Origin: Pedobacter indicus | GTDB taxonomy: Bacteria; Bacteroidota; Bacteroidia; Sphingobacteriales; Sphingobacteriaceae | DNA length: 64,000 bases | NCBI RefSeq assembly: GCF_003449035.1 | Contig: NZ_QRGB01000001.1 | Coordinates: 930,001-994,000, forward strand | Direction of reading: 5' to 3' | Translations under genes and position numbers: made by a program | In this document: in pieces, positions 8,769 to 17,478 of the stretch | Numbering within the stretch: position 1 is the first letter of the stretch | How the letters are laid out: the number at the start of each line of letters is the position of its first letter | Notes under the pieces: generated by a model | What the model was told of the DNA's origin: nothing | Seen by the model: the letters and a program-made list of their open reading frames with translations, nothing else | The model's database searches: none

Positions 8769-9797
8769 CTATCTCTTCTTTCCTAGCGTAAAGCTAAATG
8801 TGCTTCCGATACCTTCTTTACTTTGCACTGAAATGGTTTGTTGGTGTGCCTCCAGGATATGTTTGACAATGGATAGACCTAAACCCGAGCCGCCAATATC
8901 TCGCGCTCTACTTTTTTCGGTTCGATAAAACCTTTCAAATATCCTTGGGAGATTTTCTTCGTCTATGCCTATTCCGTCATCTGAGATTTCAATTAATACT
9001 TGATCGTGGAGTTCGAAGAGGGTGATTTCTGTTTCGCCGTTTTCCTTTCCATATTTTATCGAATTAGAAAGAAGGTTTGCCAGTACCTGTCTCACTTTTT
9101 CACGATCAGCATTAACCATCGACTGTATTTTGGGCTTATCGTTGAAGTGGAGTTTGATTTTATGCTTTTGAGCTTTTAATTCTAATGATTCAATTACCTC
9201 GTGAATTAAAATAGAAAGATCAAATTGCTGGAAGTTTATCGAAAGTTCGCCACTTTCTAATTTAGATATTTCGTCAATGTCTTTAATCAGGTAACTTAAT
9301 CTGTCCAGATTATTAGTTGCTTTATCTAAAAACTTATTGGCGAGGTTAGTGTCTTCCTCAATCAAGCCATCCTGTAGAGCATCAATATAACCTTGAATAG
9401 CAAAAAGCGGAGTCTTGAATTCATGGGAGATATTTGACAAAAATTCACGTCGGTATTTTTCCTGACTTTTTAGCGCATCAATTTCTTTCTTCTTGTCCCT
9501 TGCCCATTCTCGAACTTCTTTCTGAACATCGCCGATGGGATCCGAACTTACATGTTCTGCCAAGGTTTCTTTTATATCTTTTCCTAGCTTGAGGTTATGG
9601 ATAAGTTTATAGATTATTTTTATTTTACTATAAACATAGCGCTCCATCAATATGTAAAAAATAACGAAACTAATTATCGCTGCGCTGACAAAAATTACAA
9701 TAATCTCCGCTAGTTCAAGTCGAAGAAGGAAACTAACTAGAGCAATTGCAGATGCAACCAGTATAGCATTTAGAAAAATTAAAGATCTAAACTTCAT
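8769..9797 (-). CDS. Sensor histidine kinase (PhoR-like)
   Basis: 342 residues. Two membrane helices (about 7-26 and 30-50) with almost no periplasmic loop between them, then a linker, the HisKA domain with His125 in SNISHEFKTPLFAIQ, and HATPase_c with N-box NLLSNSIKYG, G1 DGIGID and G2 GGSGLGLSIV. The short loop suggests a signal within the membrane rather than an outer ligand. No response regulator is adjacent. The start overlaps the end of psd by 11 bases, so it is co-expressed with phosphatidylserine decarboxylase. Confidence 0.93.
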   Translation of the reverse strand: MKFRSLIFLNAILVASAIALVSFLLRLELAEIIVIFVSAAIISFVIFYILMERYVYSKIKIIYKLIHNLKLGKDIKETLAEHVSSDPIGDVQKEVREWARDKKKEIDALKSQEKYRREFLSNISHEFKTPLFAIQGYIDALQDGLIEEDTNLANKFLDKATNNLDRLSYLIKDIDEISKLESGELSINFQQFDLSILIHEVIESLELKAQKHKIKLHFNDKPKIQSMVNADREKVRQVLANLLSNSIKYGKENGETEITLFELHDQVLIEISDDGIGIDEENLPRIFERFYRTEKSRARDIGGSGLGLSIVKHILEAHQQTISVQSKEGIGSTFSFTLGKKR

Positions 9798-10452
9798 TGT
9801 TTATTTCACCTAGCACTGTAATTCCTCCTTTAACTTTGTCACCCAGTTTTACAGCCACTTTGCTTCCAATCGGAAGGAAAACATCAACACGCGACCCAAA
9901 TTTAATAAAGCCAAACTCTGTACCTTGGTCGACTGTCTGTCCCTCTTTTACATACCATACGATTCGCCTGGCCATTGCTCCTGCAATTTGCCGGAACAGG
10001 ATTTCGATGCCATCTGTTTCTACAACAGTTGTTGTACGTTCATTAAGCGTCGAGGATTTTGGGTTCCAAGCCATTAAATATTTGCCTGGATGATATTTAA
10101 AGTATTTTACGATACCGCTCACCGGATTCCTGTTGATATGGACATTTATTGGCGACATGAAAATCGATATTTGCAGCCTTCTATCCTGAAAATATTCCGT
10201 TTCCTCTGTTTCTTCAATAACAACAACTTTTCCATCTGCCGGACATAAAATAATTTTCTCATCTTGAGTTATCGTCCGCTTCGGACTCCGGAAGAATTGT
10301 AAAAGCGCGATCAGTACAAAGGCTGATAAAATATACACGGCCCAAGTTAGAAGTTGATTTTCAGAAGCATAGTAGTGAGTGATTGCATTGAGGACAAAAA
10401 CAAATAAGACTCCGAGGGCAATTGAGGTATATCCTTCCTTATGAATAGTCAT
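9787..10452 (-). CDS. psd: Phosphatidylserine decarboxylase proenzyme, short type
   Basis: 221 residues, the PSD-A length. It makes phosphatidylethanolamine from phosphatidylserine at the inner membrane. Two membrane helices (about 8-28 and 36-53) are followed by the catalytic domain, with PADGKVV, SPINVHINRNPVSG and YHPGK, and the self-cleavage site Gly186-Ser187 (FIKFGSRVDVF), where Ser becomes the pyruvoyl group. It follows hpt by 40 bases and overlaps the kinase gene by 11 bases within the minus-strand operon. Confidence 0.96.
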   Translation of the reverse strand: MTIHKEGYTSIALGVLFVFVLNAITHYYASENQLLTWAVYILSAFVLIALLQFFRSPKRTITQDEKIILCPADGKVVVIEETEETEYFQDRRLQISIFMSPINVHINRNPVSGIVKYFKYHPGKYLMAWNPKSSTLNERTTTVVETDGIEILFRQIAGAMARRIVWYVKEGQTVDQGTEFGFIKFGSRVDVFLPIGSKVAVKLGDKVKGGITVLGEINNEV

Positions 10453-10492
10453 GATGTGTATATTTTCAGCAAATATAACTATAAAGCCTTAT

Positions 10493-11029
10493 TTAGTCAC
10501 ACGCTTTATAGATATCTTTTAAGTTCCTTCCGAGACCGTTATAGTCCATGCCATAACCGACAACAAACTCGTCGGGGATTTCAAAGCCAACGAACGCCAG
10601 GTTGGGGAAAGTGTGCTGTAGTTTTGCAGGCTTAAGCAACAAGGAGCAGATCGCTACAGATGCGGGTTTGTGTTCCTTAATTTTTTCTAACAGATAATGC
10701 AGTGTATTCCCTGTATCAATAATATCTTCAACAATAATTACATCCCGGTCTTTAATATCGACGCACAACCCGATGATTTCTTTTATTTCCCCTTGCTGCT
10801 GATCACCTTGATAGGAAGCTAGTTTAATAAAGCAGGTCTCAGCAGCGATATCAATTTCTTTCATCAGGTCAGCCATGAAAAGAAAGCAACCGTTTAAAAC
10901 ACCGATAAAAACAGGAACCTGTTTTTCGTATGACACATTGATTTGTGTGCCGATCAGTCTGATCCGCTTCTTCACCTGATCATGCTCGATCATGAGACCA
11001 AATTCCTTTTTATCGATTTGTAATTTCAT
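10493..11029 (-). CDS. hpt: Hypoxanthine phosphoribosyltransferase
   Basis: 178 residues, normal length. It salvages hypoxanthine or guanine with PRPP to IMP or GMP in the cytoplasm. The PRPP loop is clear (VIIVEDIIDTGNTLHYLL), as are the N-terminal GVLNGCFLF segment and the purine-side VGYGMDYNGLGRNL region near the C-terminus. The start lies 2 bases after the stop of the GT51 gene, so the two share a transcript. Confidence 0.95.
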   Translation of the reverse strand: MKLQIDKKEFGLMIEHDQVKKRIRLIGTQINVSYEKQVPVFIGVLNGCFLFMADLMKEIDIAAETCFIKLASYQGDQQQGEIKEIIGLCVDIKDRDVIIVEDIIDTGNTLHYLLEKIKEHKPASVAICSLLLKPAKLQHTFPNLAFVGFEIPDEFVVGYGMDYNGLGRNLKDIYKACD

Positions 11030-11031
11030 GC

Positions 11032-13101
11032 TTATTGATCTTCAATTTCCTTACCAAAAAGCTGTTCAAGTAGCCGTTGGGCCTCATCGACCTCTCTTTC
11101 CAAATCAATCCGGTCTTGATCAGTGTCCTGCATTGTGCTGTCCGGCTCCGGTTCTCTTGAAGGGAGGACAGCATTTCGTAAGCTCACAGAGTAAAAACCA
11201 TAACTTCGCGTCGAATCTCTCGGGATATAACCAGAGTTAGCCATCAGCGTACCGATTAGCCGGAAGTATCCGGTCAGATAAGGTTGCAGACCACCGTAAC
11301 TTGTAAAGCGCGACAAACCTCTTTTGGGGCTGGGGACGATGCTCGCCAAGAAAATGCTCTCACCGACAGTCAATTGAGATTGATCTTTTAGAAAATAATG
11401 ACGTGAAGCCTCCGAAATCCCATAAACATCTTTTCCCCACTCGATGACGTTCAGATATACCTCATACATTCTTTCTTTGCTCACAATATCGTTATGTTCG
11501 ATTAGCCACACAATAAGCATTTCCTCAACTTTTCTCGCTAAGGTCTTTTCCCTGTCCAGAAAAACATTTTTAACCAGTTGCATCGAAATTGTACTGCCGC
11601 CACGGGTGAATGCTTTTTCCTTAAAATTAGTAGCAATTGATGCTTTGATTGATTTTTCCACGAAACCCTCATGTTGAAAGAATGTTGGATCCTCTGCAGT
11701 TAGAACGGCATTGCGTAACGTCGGGGATATCTGGTTTAGAGGGGTAAAGTTCGGGTTTTCAGGACCAACAATAATATTCCGGACAGGACCGTCTTCTTCG
11801 TAAGGCTGATAGGTGAAAGTCGAGTTGATTTTCGATAGATCAGTCTTTCCATAAGAGTTGATCTTGAAACCGTCTTCTTCAATCGCCGAGTGCAGTTGCA
11901 CGCTGTCAGGATTCTGTGAATCCAGATGCAGATCAAAACTATATTTCATTTTTCCAGAAACCTTGATCCCTTCGAGCGATTCAAAGAGCCCGGTAGGAAA
12001 TGAATCAAAGGCCTCTTGAGCATCCATTTCAGGTATATCTACTCCTAAATTATAGATTTTATGCGGTTGCAGGGTCAGCTTCGCATAAGGGTGAGCTGTT
12101 ATTTTAGCCAACTGAACTTCCGATCCTTTGTCTAACTCTATAAAGTCCTTACCAATAATGAATTCTGCTTGAGCGAAGGCTTGCGGAATGATGACGTCGT
12201 TGGATGCAATGCGCCAATGGTTTATCAGGAAATTGCCAAGTCGTCCACTTACCGAAATTTGCAGGTCATCGCTGTTCTTCCATTTGACATCCTGAAGTTC
12301 AGCCTCTACCGTATCGAAATTTACAAGCAAACCATATTTATCCTGGAGGAGAGGAAGTTCGACTTTTCCGTCTTCTGCATACAAGCGGAAGAATAACTTG
12401 TTCCGACCCGGATTGAGATCCCCATCAAGATGCCAGGTAGCCTTGTCGGAATTAATTAAAATTGTCGATTCCAGGTTCCCGTTGTCGATATTAGCCCGAG
12501 GAACCGTTACCCTGTGAAACAGACTATCATCTTTGTAAGAAACGTCAAAGTTTTCTAAGTCCATATTTTCGGGAATCTTATAGAGAACCTGATGGATAAC
12601 CCGGTTGACAAGCTTGCCCAGGTGAATCGGTTCTTTTTCGGTTTCAGGCACAACGGTGGCCGTATCGACTTGATCTTCCCGAAAAAAGAAGTCATAATTA
12701 CTCGTAACGCTGTCTTTTTTGATGAAGGTGATACTGGCGTTTTCCATATCCATGTTAGCGAGTTTCACTGTTCCGCTGAGCAAGGGAAACAACTTGACAC
12801 TAACCCGCAACAGTTCAATTTTCGCCAACGTATCCGCGTCCAGCGGAGTGGCAGAAATGTCTTCGAAAGTTACTTCTTTCAGTCCGGAGAAGTAGGCGTC
12901 TTCAATATCAAGTTTAATTTGGTAGTCCTCTAAGGCCTTGGCTTTTGCTCGTTCGATCGCACTCTTTAACAAGGGTTCTCTTTTGTTGACAGCGATAATC
13001 GCCACAATTGTAAATAGCACGAGCAGCGCGCCGGTAATACTCGCAGCAATTATATAATACCGCTTGGGTATCGATTTTAGGAATGCACGGATCTTCTCCA
13101 A
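11032..13101 (-). CDS. AsmA-like protein with C-terminal GT51 peptidoglycan glycosyltransferase domain
   Basis: 689 residues. One membrane helix near 17-37, then about 400 residues of beta-rich, AsmA-like sequence (for example LFPLLSGTVKLANMDMENAS), then a GT51 domain at about 455-640. GT51 marks are the catalytic Glu470 in TAEDPTFFQHEGF, GGSTISMQLVKN, and the second Glu in VYLNVIEWG. No transpeptidase domain follows, so it should only polymerise lipid II and not cross-link. The domain pairing is known in Bacteroidota, usually called biosynthetic transglycosylase or transglycosylase domain protein. It heads the operon with hpt, psd and a kinase. Confidence 0.88.
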   Translation of the reverse strand: MEKIRAFLKSIPKRYYIIAASITGALLVLFTIVAIIAVNKREPLLKSAIERAKAKALEDYQIKLDIEDAYFSGLKEVTFEDISATPLDADTLAKIELLRVSVKLFPLLSGTVKLANMDMENASITFIKKDSVTSNYDFFFREDQVDTATVVPETEKEPIHLGKLVNRVIHQVLYKIPENMDLENFDVSYKDDSLFHRVTVPRANIDNGNLESTILINSDKATWHLDGDLNPGRNKLFFRLYAEDGKVELPLLQDKYGLLVNFDTVEAELQDVKWKNSDDLQISVSGRLGNFLINHWRIASNDVIIPQAFAQAEFIIGKDFIELDKGSEVQLAKITAHPYAKLTLQPHKIYNLGVDIPEMDAQEAFDSFPTGLFESLEGIKVSGKMKYSFDLHLDSQNPDSVQLHSAIEEDGFKINSYGKTDLSKINSTFTYQPYEEDGPVRNIIVGPENPNFTPLNQISPTLRNAVLTAEDPTFFQHEGFVEKSIKASIATNFKEKAFTRGGSTISMQLVKNVFLDREKTLARKVEEMLIVWLIEHNDIVSKERMYEVYLNVIEWGKDVYGISEASRHYFLKDQSQLTVGESIFLASIVPSPKRGLSRFTSYGGLQPYLTGYFRLIGTLMANSGYIPRDSTRSYGFYSVSLRNAVLPSREPEPDSTMQDTDQDRIDLEREVDEAQRLLEQLFGKEIEDQ

Positions 13102-13197
13102 GTTTGTTCGTTTATGTTGAATTGTAGTTTTAATGTCTAAACTTCCCGTAAATATCTATAAAATCCTCTGTTTTTCAAGTTTGTATAGCTTATTTCT

Positions 13198-13205
13198 TAA
13201 ATTTG
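13198..13205 (+). promoter_or_regulatory. -7 promoter element of the Mrp/NifU genes
   Basis: TAAATTTG matches the Bacteroidota -7 consensus TAnnTTTG and lies 25 bases before the Mrp start. A TTTG at 13180-13183 is present upstream, but the spacing (14 bases) is shorter than usual. Confidence 0.5.
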
Positions 13206-13230
13206 AAAATAATTAAAATAATGTGTGACG

Positions 13231-14304
13231 ATGATAACAGAAGAACAAGTTTTAAAAGCTTTGAGCTATGTCGAAGATCCTGATTTCAAGAAGGATTTGG
13301 TTACGCTCAATATGATCAAAGATATAAAAATAGAACCCAATAAATTAAGTTTTAGCGTAGTATTGACCACACCCGCATGTCCGATGAAAGATCATTTGGA
13401 GAACGCGTGCCGGAATGCGATTGCTCATTTTGTTTCGAAAGATATTGAAGTGGATATCAATATGACTTCCAAAGTGCTTGCTCCGAAAAACTCACAACTT
13501 CCCAATATTAAGCACATCGTTTTGGTGTCATCAGGAAAAGGAGGGGTTGGAAAATCGACCGTAGCAAGCAATTTAGCGCTGGCGTTAAGCATGCAGGGAG
13601 CGAAAACTGGCTTACTCGATGCTGATATTTATGGGCCGTCTTTGCCAATAATGTTTGGTCTTGAAGGTGCAAAACCACAAGGCACAACCGGTGCTGATGG
13701 TAAATCAAAAATTTTGCCGATAGAGAAGTTTGGTCTTAAGTTGTTGTCTATTGGTTTCTTTACGGACCCTAATCAGCCTGTGCCATGGCGCGGCCCCATG
13801 GCGAGTTCAGCTGTTAAGCAACTCTTTAATGATGCCGAATGGGGCGAACTAGATTACTTGATCGTCGATCTTCCTCCTGGTACCGGAGATATTCACATTA
13901 CAATTGCTCAGAGCTATCCGGTTACAGGTGCGCTCGTGGTTTCGACGCCACAACTCGTTGCTACTGCAGATGCATCCAAAGGTATCGGTATGTTTTTGAT
14001 GGATGCCATCAACATTCCACTTATCGGTGTAGTTGAGAATATGGCCTATTTTACACCTGCTGAACTTCCTGATAATAAATATTATATATTTGGCAAGGGT
14101 GGCGGTAAAATGCTTGCCCAAAAATATGATGTTCCTTTAATAGGGGAAATCCCACTTGTTAAAAGCATCAGTGATGCTGGTGATAGTGGCATGCCAGCTG
14201 TTTTGGATGAAGATACGATCATTAGTAAAGCTTTCTCTGAAATCGCTCAGAAGGTAGCACAGCAACTTTCTATCATCAGTGAGTCAACGTTGCAGACGGT
14301 GTAA
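13231..14304 (+). CDS. apbC: Mrp/NBP35-family P-loop ATPase, Fe-S carrier
   Basis: 357 residues from the ATG at 13231; a GTG two codons earlier is possible. An N-terminal MIP18/DUF59 domain (about 5-85, with TTPACPMKDH) precedes the deviant Walker A ATPase domain (SSGKGGVGKSTVASNLA), with DADIYGPS and DLPPGTGD. Family members carry and insert Fe-S clusters. The CxxC that normally follows ENMAYF is absent: the segment reads ENMAYFTPAELPDNKYYIFG. A NifU-type scaffold follows 53 bases later, so the pair fits Fe-S assembly. Confidence 0.93.
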   Translation: MITEEQVLKALSYVEDPDFKKDLVTLNMIKDIKIEPNKLSFSVVLTTPACPMKDHLENACRNAIAHFVSKDIEVDINMTSKVLAPKNSQLPNIKHIVLVSSGKGGVGKSTVASNLALALSMQGAKTGLLDADIYGPSLPIMFGLEGAKPQGTTGADGKSKILPIEKFGLKLLSIGFFTDPNQPVPWRGPMASSAVKQLFNDAEWGELDYLIVDLPPGTGDIHITIAQSYPVTGALVVSTPQLVATADASKGIGMFLMDAINIPLIGVVENMAYFTPAELPDNKYYIFGKGGGKMLAQKYDVPLIGEIPLVKSISDAGDSGMPAVLDEDTIISKAFSEIAQKVAQQLSIISESTLQTV

Positions 14305-14357
14305 ACTTTTTATCGGAGTGATAATTTTAGTAACTTTACATTTAGAAACATAGAATT

Positions 14358-14600
14358 ATGAATTTGAAGGATAAAGTAGAACAGGCGTTAGATACCATGC
14401 GTCCTTTTCTTGAAGCTGATGGTGGTAATGTTGTTATTGAGGAAATTACTCCAGAGAATGTGGTGATCTTAAAACTTCTTGGATCATGTGCTTCCTGTTC
14501 TATGAGTATTATGACATTCAAAGCAGGGTTAGAGCAAGCTATCAAAAAGGCCGTGCCAGAGGTTAGCGGTGTAGAGGCGATTAATCTAACCGCGATTTAA
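14358..14600 (+). CDS. NifU C-terminal domain protein, Fe-S scaffold
   Basis: 80 residues, a stand-alone Nfu-type domain. Cys44 and Cys47 (LGSCASCSMS) are the cluster-binding pair, and LEADGGNVV near the N-terminus is typical. It should hold and deliver a [4Fe-4S] cluster between two monomers. It lies 53 bases downstream of the Mrp gene on the same strand. Confidence 0.95.
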   Translation: MNLKDKVEQALDTMRPFLEADGGNVVIEEITPENVVILKLLGSCASCSMSIMTFKAGLEQAIKKAVPEVSGVEAINLTAI

Positions 14601-14646
14601 CATTATTTAACCCTGCTAGTTTTCAGAATGTGGTAGATTTGTGATT

Positions 14647-15285
14647 ATGAAATTTTGTTTGAAAACAGTTTTTGTTCTTATCATCGTCGCGTTTAGTTTG
14701 GGCGCCCATGCCCAAGAGGAGCCGACCAAGAAGCTTGTGCAATTTACTGGGATCATACAAAATGTAGACTCGAATGTCGTAGTACCCTATGTTACAATTC
14801 GGAATATTTCCTATCGAGATCAATTTTTTGCATCCAATCATCAAGGCTATTTCTCTTTTGTAGCACACGAGAAGGATACAATTGAATTTACCGCAATAGG
14901 ATATAAGACAACGCAGGTAGTGATCCCTGAGTCAGAGAATAACCGACATAGTGGTATCGTAAAAATGGAGGCTAGCGTGACTGCCCTCCCGGTTGTAGTT
15001 GTTTTACCATGGGCAAGTGTCGAAGAGTTTAACCAAGCTTTTTTAGCTCTTGACGTTGCAGATGATGACTATTTGTTGGCTAAAAGGAATCTAAGTCGAG
15101 AGAGTTTGGTCGCCATGGCACGTGAAGCACCCCTAAGTGCGAATGAGCTGCAGAATTATCAGGCAATCAGTAGTCATCAGAATATGACTAATCGAAATAT
15201 TAATCAGCGATATGCGAACCCGCTCCTGAATCCTTTTGCGTGGGCAAAATTCATTGATCAAATATCTAAGGGCAGCAAAAAGTAG
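14647..15285 (+). CDS. Exported protein with carboxypeptidase-regulatory-like domain
   Basis: 212 residues from the ATG at 14647 (a GTG two codons earlier also opens the frame). A signal peptide is clear (FVLIIVAFSLGAHAQ), with cleavage expected after AHA. Residues 35-110 form a CarboxypepD_reg-like beta sandwich (VVPYVTIRNISYRDQFFAS, then GYKTTQVVIPE), as found in many Bacteroidota outer-membrane proteins. The C-terminal half has no match I recognise. A TAGATTTG at 14634-14641 would put the transcript start at or near the ATG. Function unknown. Confidence 0.8.
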   Translation: MKFCLKTVFVLIIVAFSLGAHAQEEPTKKLVQFTGIIQNVDSNVVVPYVTIRNISYRDQFFASNHQGYFSFVAHEKDTIEFTAIGYKTTQVVIPESENNRHSGIVKMEASVTALPVVVVLPWASVEEFNQAFLALDVADDDYLLAKRNLSRESLVAMAREAPLSANELQNYQAISSHQNMTNRNINQRYANPLLNPFAWAKFIDQISKGSKK

Positions 15286-15294
15286 CTAGTTGTC

Positions 15295-15867
15295 TTAGCC
15301 TTCCCATCGTACTTTACTCTCTAACGGGTTGCGTTTTCCATATTTTCGGTCGTCATCATGATAACCCATATAAAACAGCCCGATACAACTCTCATTATTC
15401 TCTAATTTGAGGAAGCTTGATAGGTTATTTATGAGTGCTGTAGAGCTCCAATATGAACCAATCCCTAGTGCAGATGCGGCAATTGACATGTTCTGGACAG
15501 CCGAAGCAACAGCAGCTATTTCTTCCCATCGGGGTATCTTGCCGCTTTCATGTAAACAGATTGCGATGACCGCGCCCGATTGCAAAACTTTTTTTTGAAT
15601 AGATTTACTTTTTTTCTCTAAATAGGTGTCCGGAGTTGTTGTCGACTCGTATTGACTAGCAAGCTCATTGGCTAATCTGTCAAGCCCTTTATCGGTAAAA
15701 ACTACAAAGCGCCAAGGCTCGGTAAGCTTGTGATTAGGTGCTTGATCGGCACACGCGAGTATCTCTTCAATCAGTGCTTTCTCAATGGTTTTATTTTGAT
15801 AGCTTGCCGGAAATATACTTCGCTTCGTCTTAATTAATTCCAGAATTTCCTTTTCTACATTGGTCAT
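15295..15867 (-). CDS. Nitroreductase family protein
   Basis: 190 residues, the YdjA-like short type. FMN-contact sequences are visible: KTKRSIFPASYQNK near the N-terminus, DQAPNHKLTEPWRFVVF around residue 45, and LGIGSYWSS around 135. Such enzymes use NAD(P)H to reduce quinones or nitro compounds; the natural substrate cannot be read here. The start overlaps the gltX stop by 4 bases (ATGA), so it is translated from the gltX message. Confidence 0.92.
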   Translation of the reverse strand: MTNVEKEILELIKTKRSIFPASYQNKTIEKALIEEILACADQAPNHKLTEPWRFVVFTDKGLDRLANELASQYESTTTPDTYLEKKSKSIQKKVLQSGAVIAICLHESGKIPRWEEIAAVASAVQNMSIAASALGIGSYWSSTALINNLSSFLKLENNESCIGLFYMGYHDDDRKYGKRNPLESKVRWEG

Positions 15868-17393
15868 GCTTTTTCAGATATAATAGCGTCCAAGCCTTTA
15901 CGAATACGACTAATGGTTTCCGCTTTGCCCAGCGTTGCAGCAATATCGAAAACGTGCGGTCCAAACTTGCCTCCTACCAACATAATACGTAAAGGCAACA
16001 TAAGCTCACCCATCTTCATGCCCGAAGCTTGAATCGCCAGTTTATAAAAGCTTTCAAGCTCCTCTGAATGCCACGGCTCAAACGCTTCCAGCCTTTCTCC
16101 GATATCTGTGAAGAAAGCTGTCTTCTCATCGTTCCATCGCTTCAATATTGTGTCCAGATCATAGCTGGTTGGTTCTTGAAAGAAGAAGCTCGCATTGCTC
16201 CAAAAGTCAGTTAGCAGTGTCAGTCGTTCTCTAGTTAAAGCAAGAACACTTTCCAGATATTTAGCGTCAATATTAGGTTGATGGTTGGCCATTAATGGAC
16301 GGATATATTCTGCGATTTCTTCAATCGAAAGCTTCTGTATCCATTCATGGTTATACCATTTCGCTTTCTCAAAGTCGAATTTAGCGCCCGAATTATTAAT
16401 ACGTTCCAAAGAAAATTTCTCAATAAGCTCAGCTAAGGAGAAAAGCTCTTGATCTGTTCCGTCGTTCCAACCTAATAAAGCGAGCATATTAACAAATGCT
16501 TGCGGCAGAAAGCCTAGTTCTCTGAAACCTTTTGTAATATCACCAGATTTTGGGTCTTTCCAATCCATCGCAAAAACCGGGAAGCCGAGTCGATCACCAT
16601 CTCGTTTACTGAGTTTACCATGACCATCCGGCTTCAAAATCAGTGGCAGATGTGCCCATTCTGGCATCTCATTTTTCCAGCCTAAATATTCCCATAATAA
16701 AATATGAACTGGCGCTGAAGGCAACCATTCCTCACCACGAAAAATGTGACTGATCTTCATTTGGTAATCATCCACTACGACGGCAAGATGGTAGGTGGGC
16801 ATATTGTCGGCCTTTAATAATACTTTGTCATCCACCAGATTAGTGTCAAATACAACTGATCCACGAATCATATCCTCAAACTGGATAGTCTCATCAGTAG
16901 GCATTTTGATTCGTATCACATGGGGCGTTCCTTTATCCAGTAATTCCCGCACTTCAGACTCTGGCAGACTCAAGGAATTCTTCATTGTCATTCTCGTAGA
17001 ATGTCCATAGGTGAAATTAGGCATTTTTGTGCGAGCCTCTTCGAGCTCTTCCGGAAGATCAAAAGCATAGTAAGCCTTTCCCGCGTCAACTAGCTTTTCA
17101 GCATAGGCTCTGTAAGATTCTTTCCGTTCACTTTGCCGATAAGGGCCAAATTCACCAGGTTTTGAGGGGCTTTCATCAGGATGGATGCCACACCATGCCA
17201 GGCAATTGTTGATGTACTCTTCTGCCCCCTCAACAAAGCGACTCTGATCTGTATCTTCCACTCGTAATATGAAATCACCGTTATTTTTCTTAGCGAAGAG
17301 ATAGTTGAATAAAGCCGTACGTACTCCTCCTAAGTGTAAACCGCCCGTCGGACTAGGCGCAAAACGAACCCTAACTTTTCTATTTTCATTCAT
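15864..17393 (-). CDS. gltX: Glutamyl-tRNA synthetase
   Basis: 509 residues from the ATG at 17393; the frame stays open 49 codons further but those residues do not fit the family. It charges tRNA-Glu (in many bacteria also tRNA-Gln). Class I marks are the HIGH-type segment APSPTGGLHLGGVR just after the start, the KMSKS-type KLSKRDG, and the C-terminal anticodon-binding domain. A -7 element TATCTTTG ends 4 bases before the ATG, which suggests a transcript with little or no leader. It is followed by the nitroreductase gene with a 4-base overlap. Confidence 0.97.
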   Translation of the reverse strand: MNENRKVRVRFAPSPTGGLHLGGVRTALFNYLFAKKNNGDFILRVEDTDQSRFVEGAEEYINNCLAWCGIHPDESPSKPGEFGPYRQSERKESYRAYAEKLVDAGKAYYAFDLPEELEEARTKMPNFTYGHSTRMTMKNSLSLPESEVRELLDKGTPHVIRIKMPTDETIQFEDMIRGSVVFDTNLVDDKVLLKADNMPTYHLAVVVDDYQMKISHIFRGEEWLPSAPVHILLWEYLGWKNEMPEWAHLPLILKPDGHGKLSKRDGDRLGFPVFAMDWKDPKSGDITKGFRELGFLPQAFVNMLALLGWNDGTDQELFSLAELIEKFSLERINNSGAKFDFEKAKWYNHEWIQKLSIEEIAEYIRPLMANHQPNIDAKYLESVLALTRERLTLLTDFWSNASFFFQEPTSYDLDTILKRWNDEKTAFFTDIGERLEAFEPWHSEELESFYKLAIQASGMKMGELMLPLRIMLVGGKFGPHVFDIAATLGKAETISRIRKGLDAIISEKA

Positions 17394-17397
17394 AGTA

Positions 17398-17405
17398 CAA
17401 AGATA
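17398..17405 (-). promoter_or_regulatory. -7 promoter element abutting gltX
   Basis: On the minus strand the bases read TATCTTTG, the exact TAnnTTTG consensus, with only TACT between it and the ATG. Transcription normally starts a few bases after this element, so initiation would fall at the start codon. Confidence 0.65.
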
Positions 17406-17478
17406 AAAAATTGCATGTGGGATTTTCGGAATCCACGAATTTTTCATATAAATATGTATTTTGGCTAAAAGTTTGTCA

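Noticed and set aside
12592-12933. Plus-strand frame of 113 codons within the GT51 gene
   Set aside because: A shadow of an intact minus-strand gene with no promoter or recognisable content.
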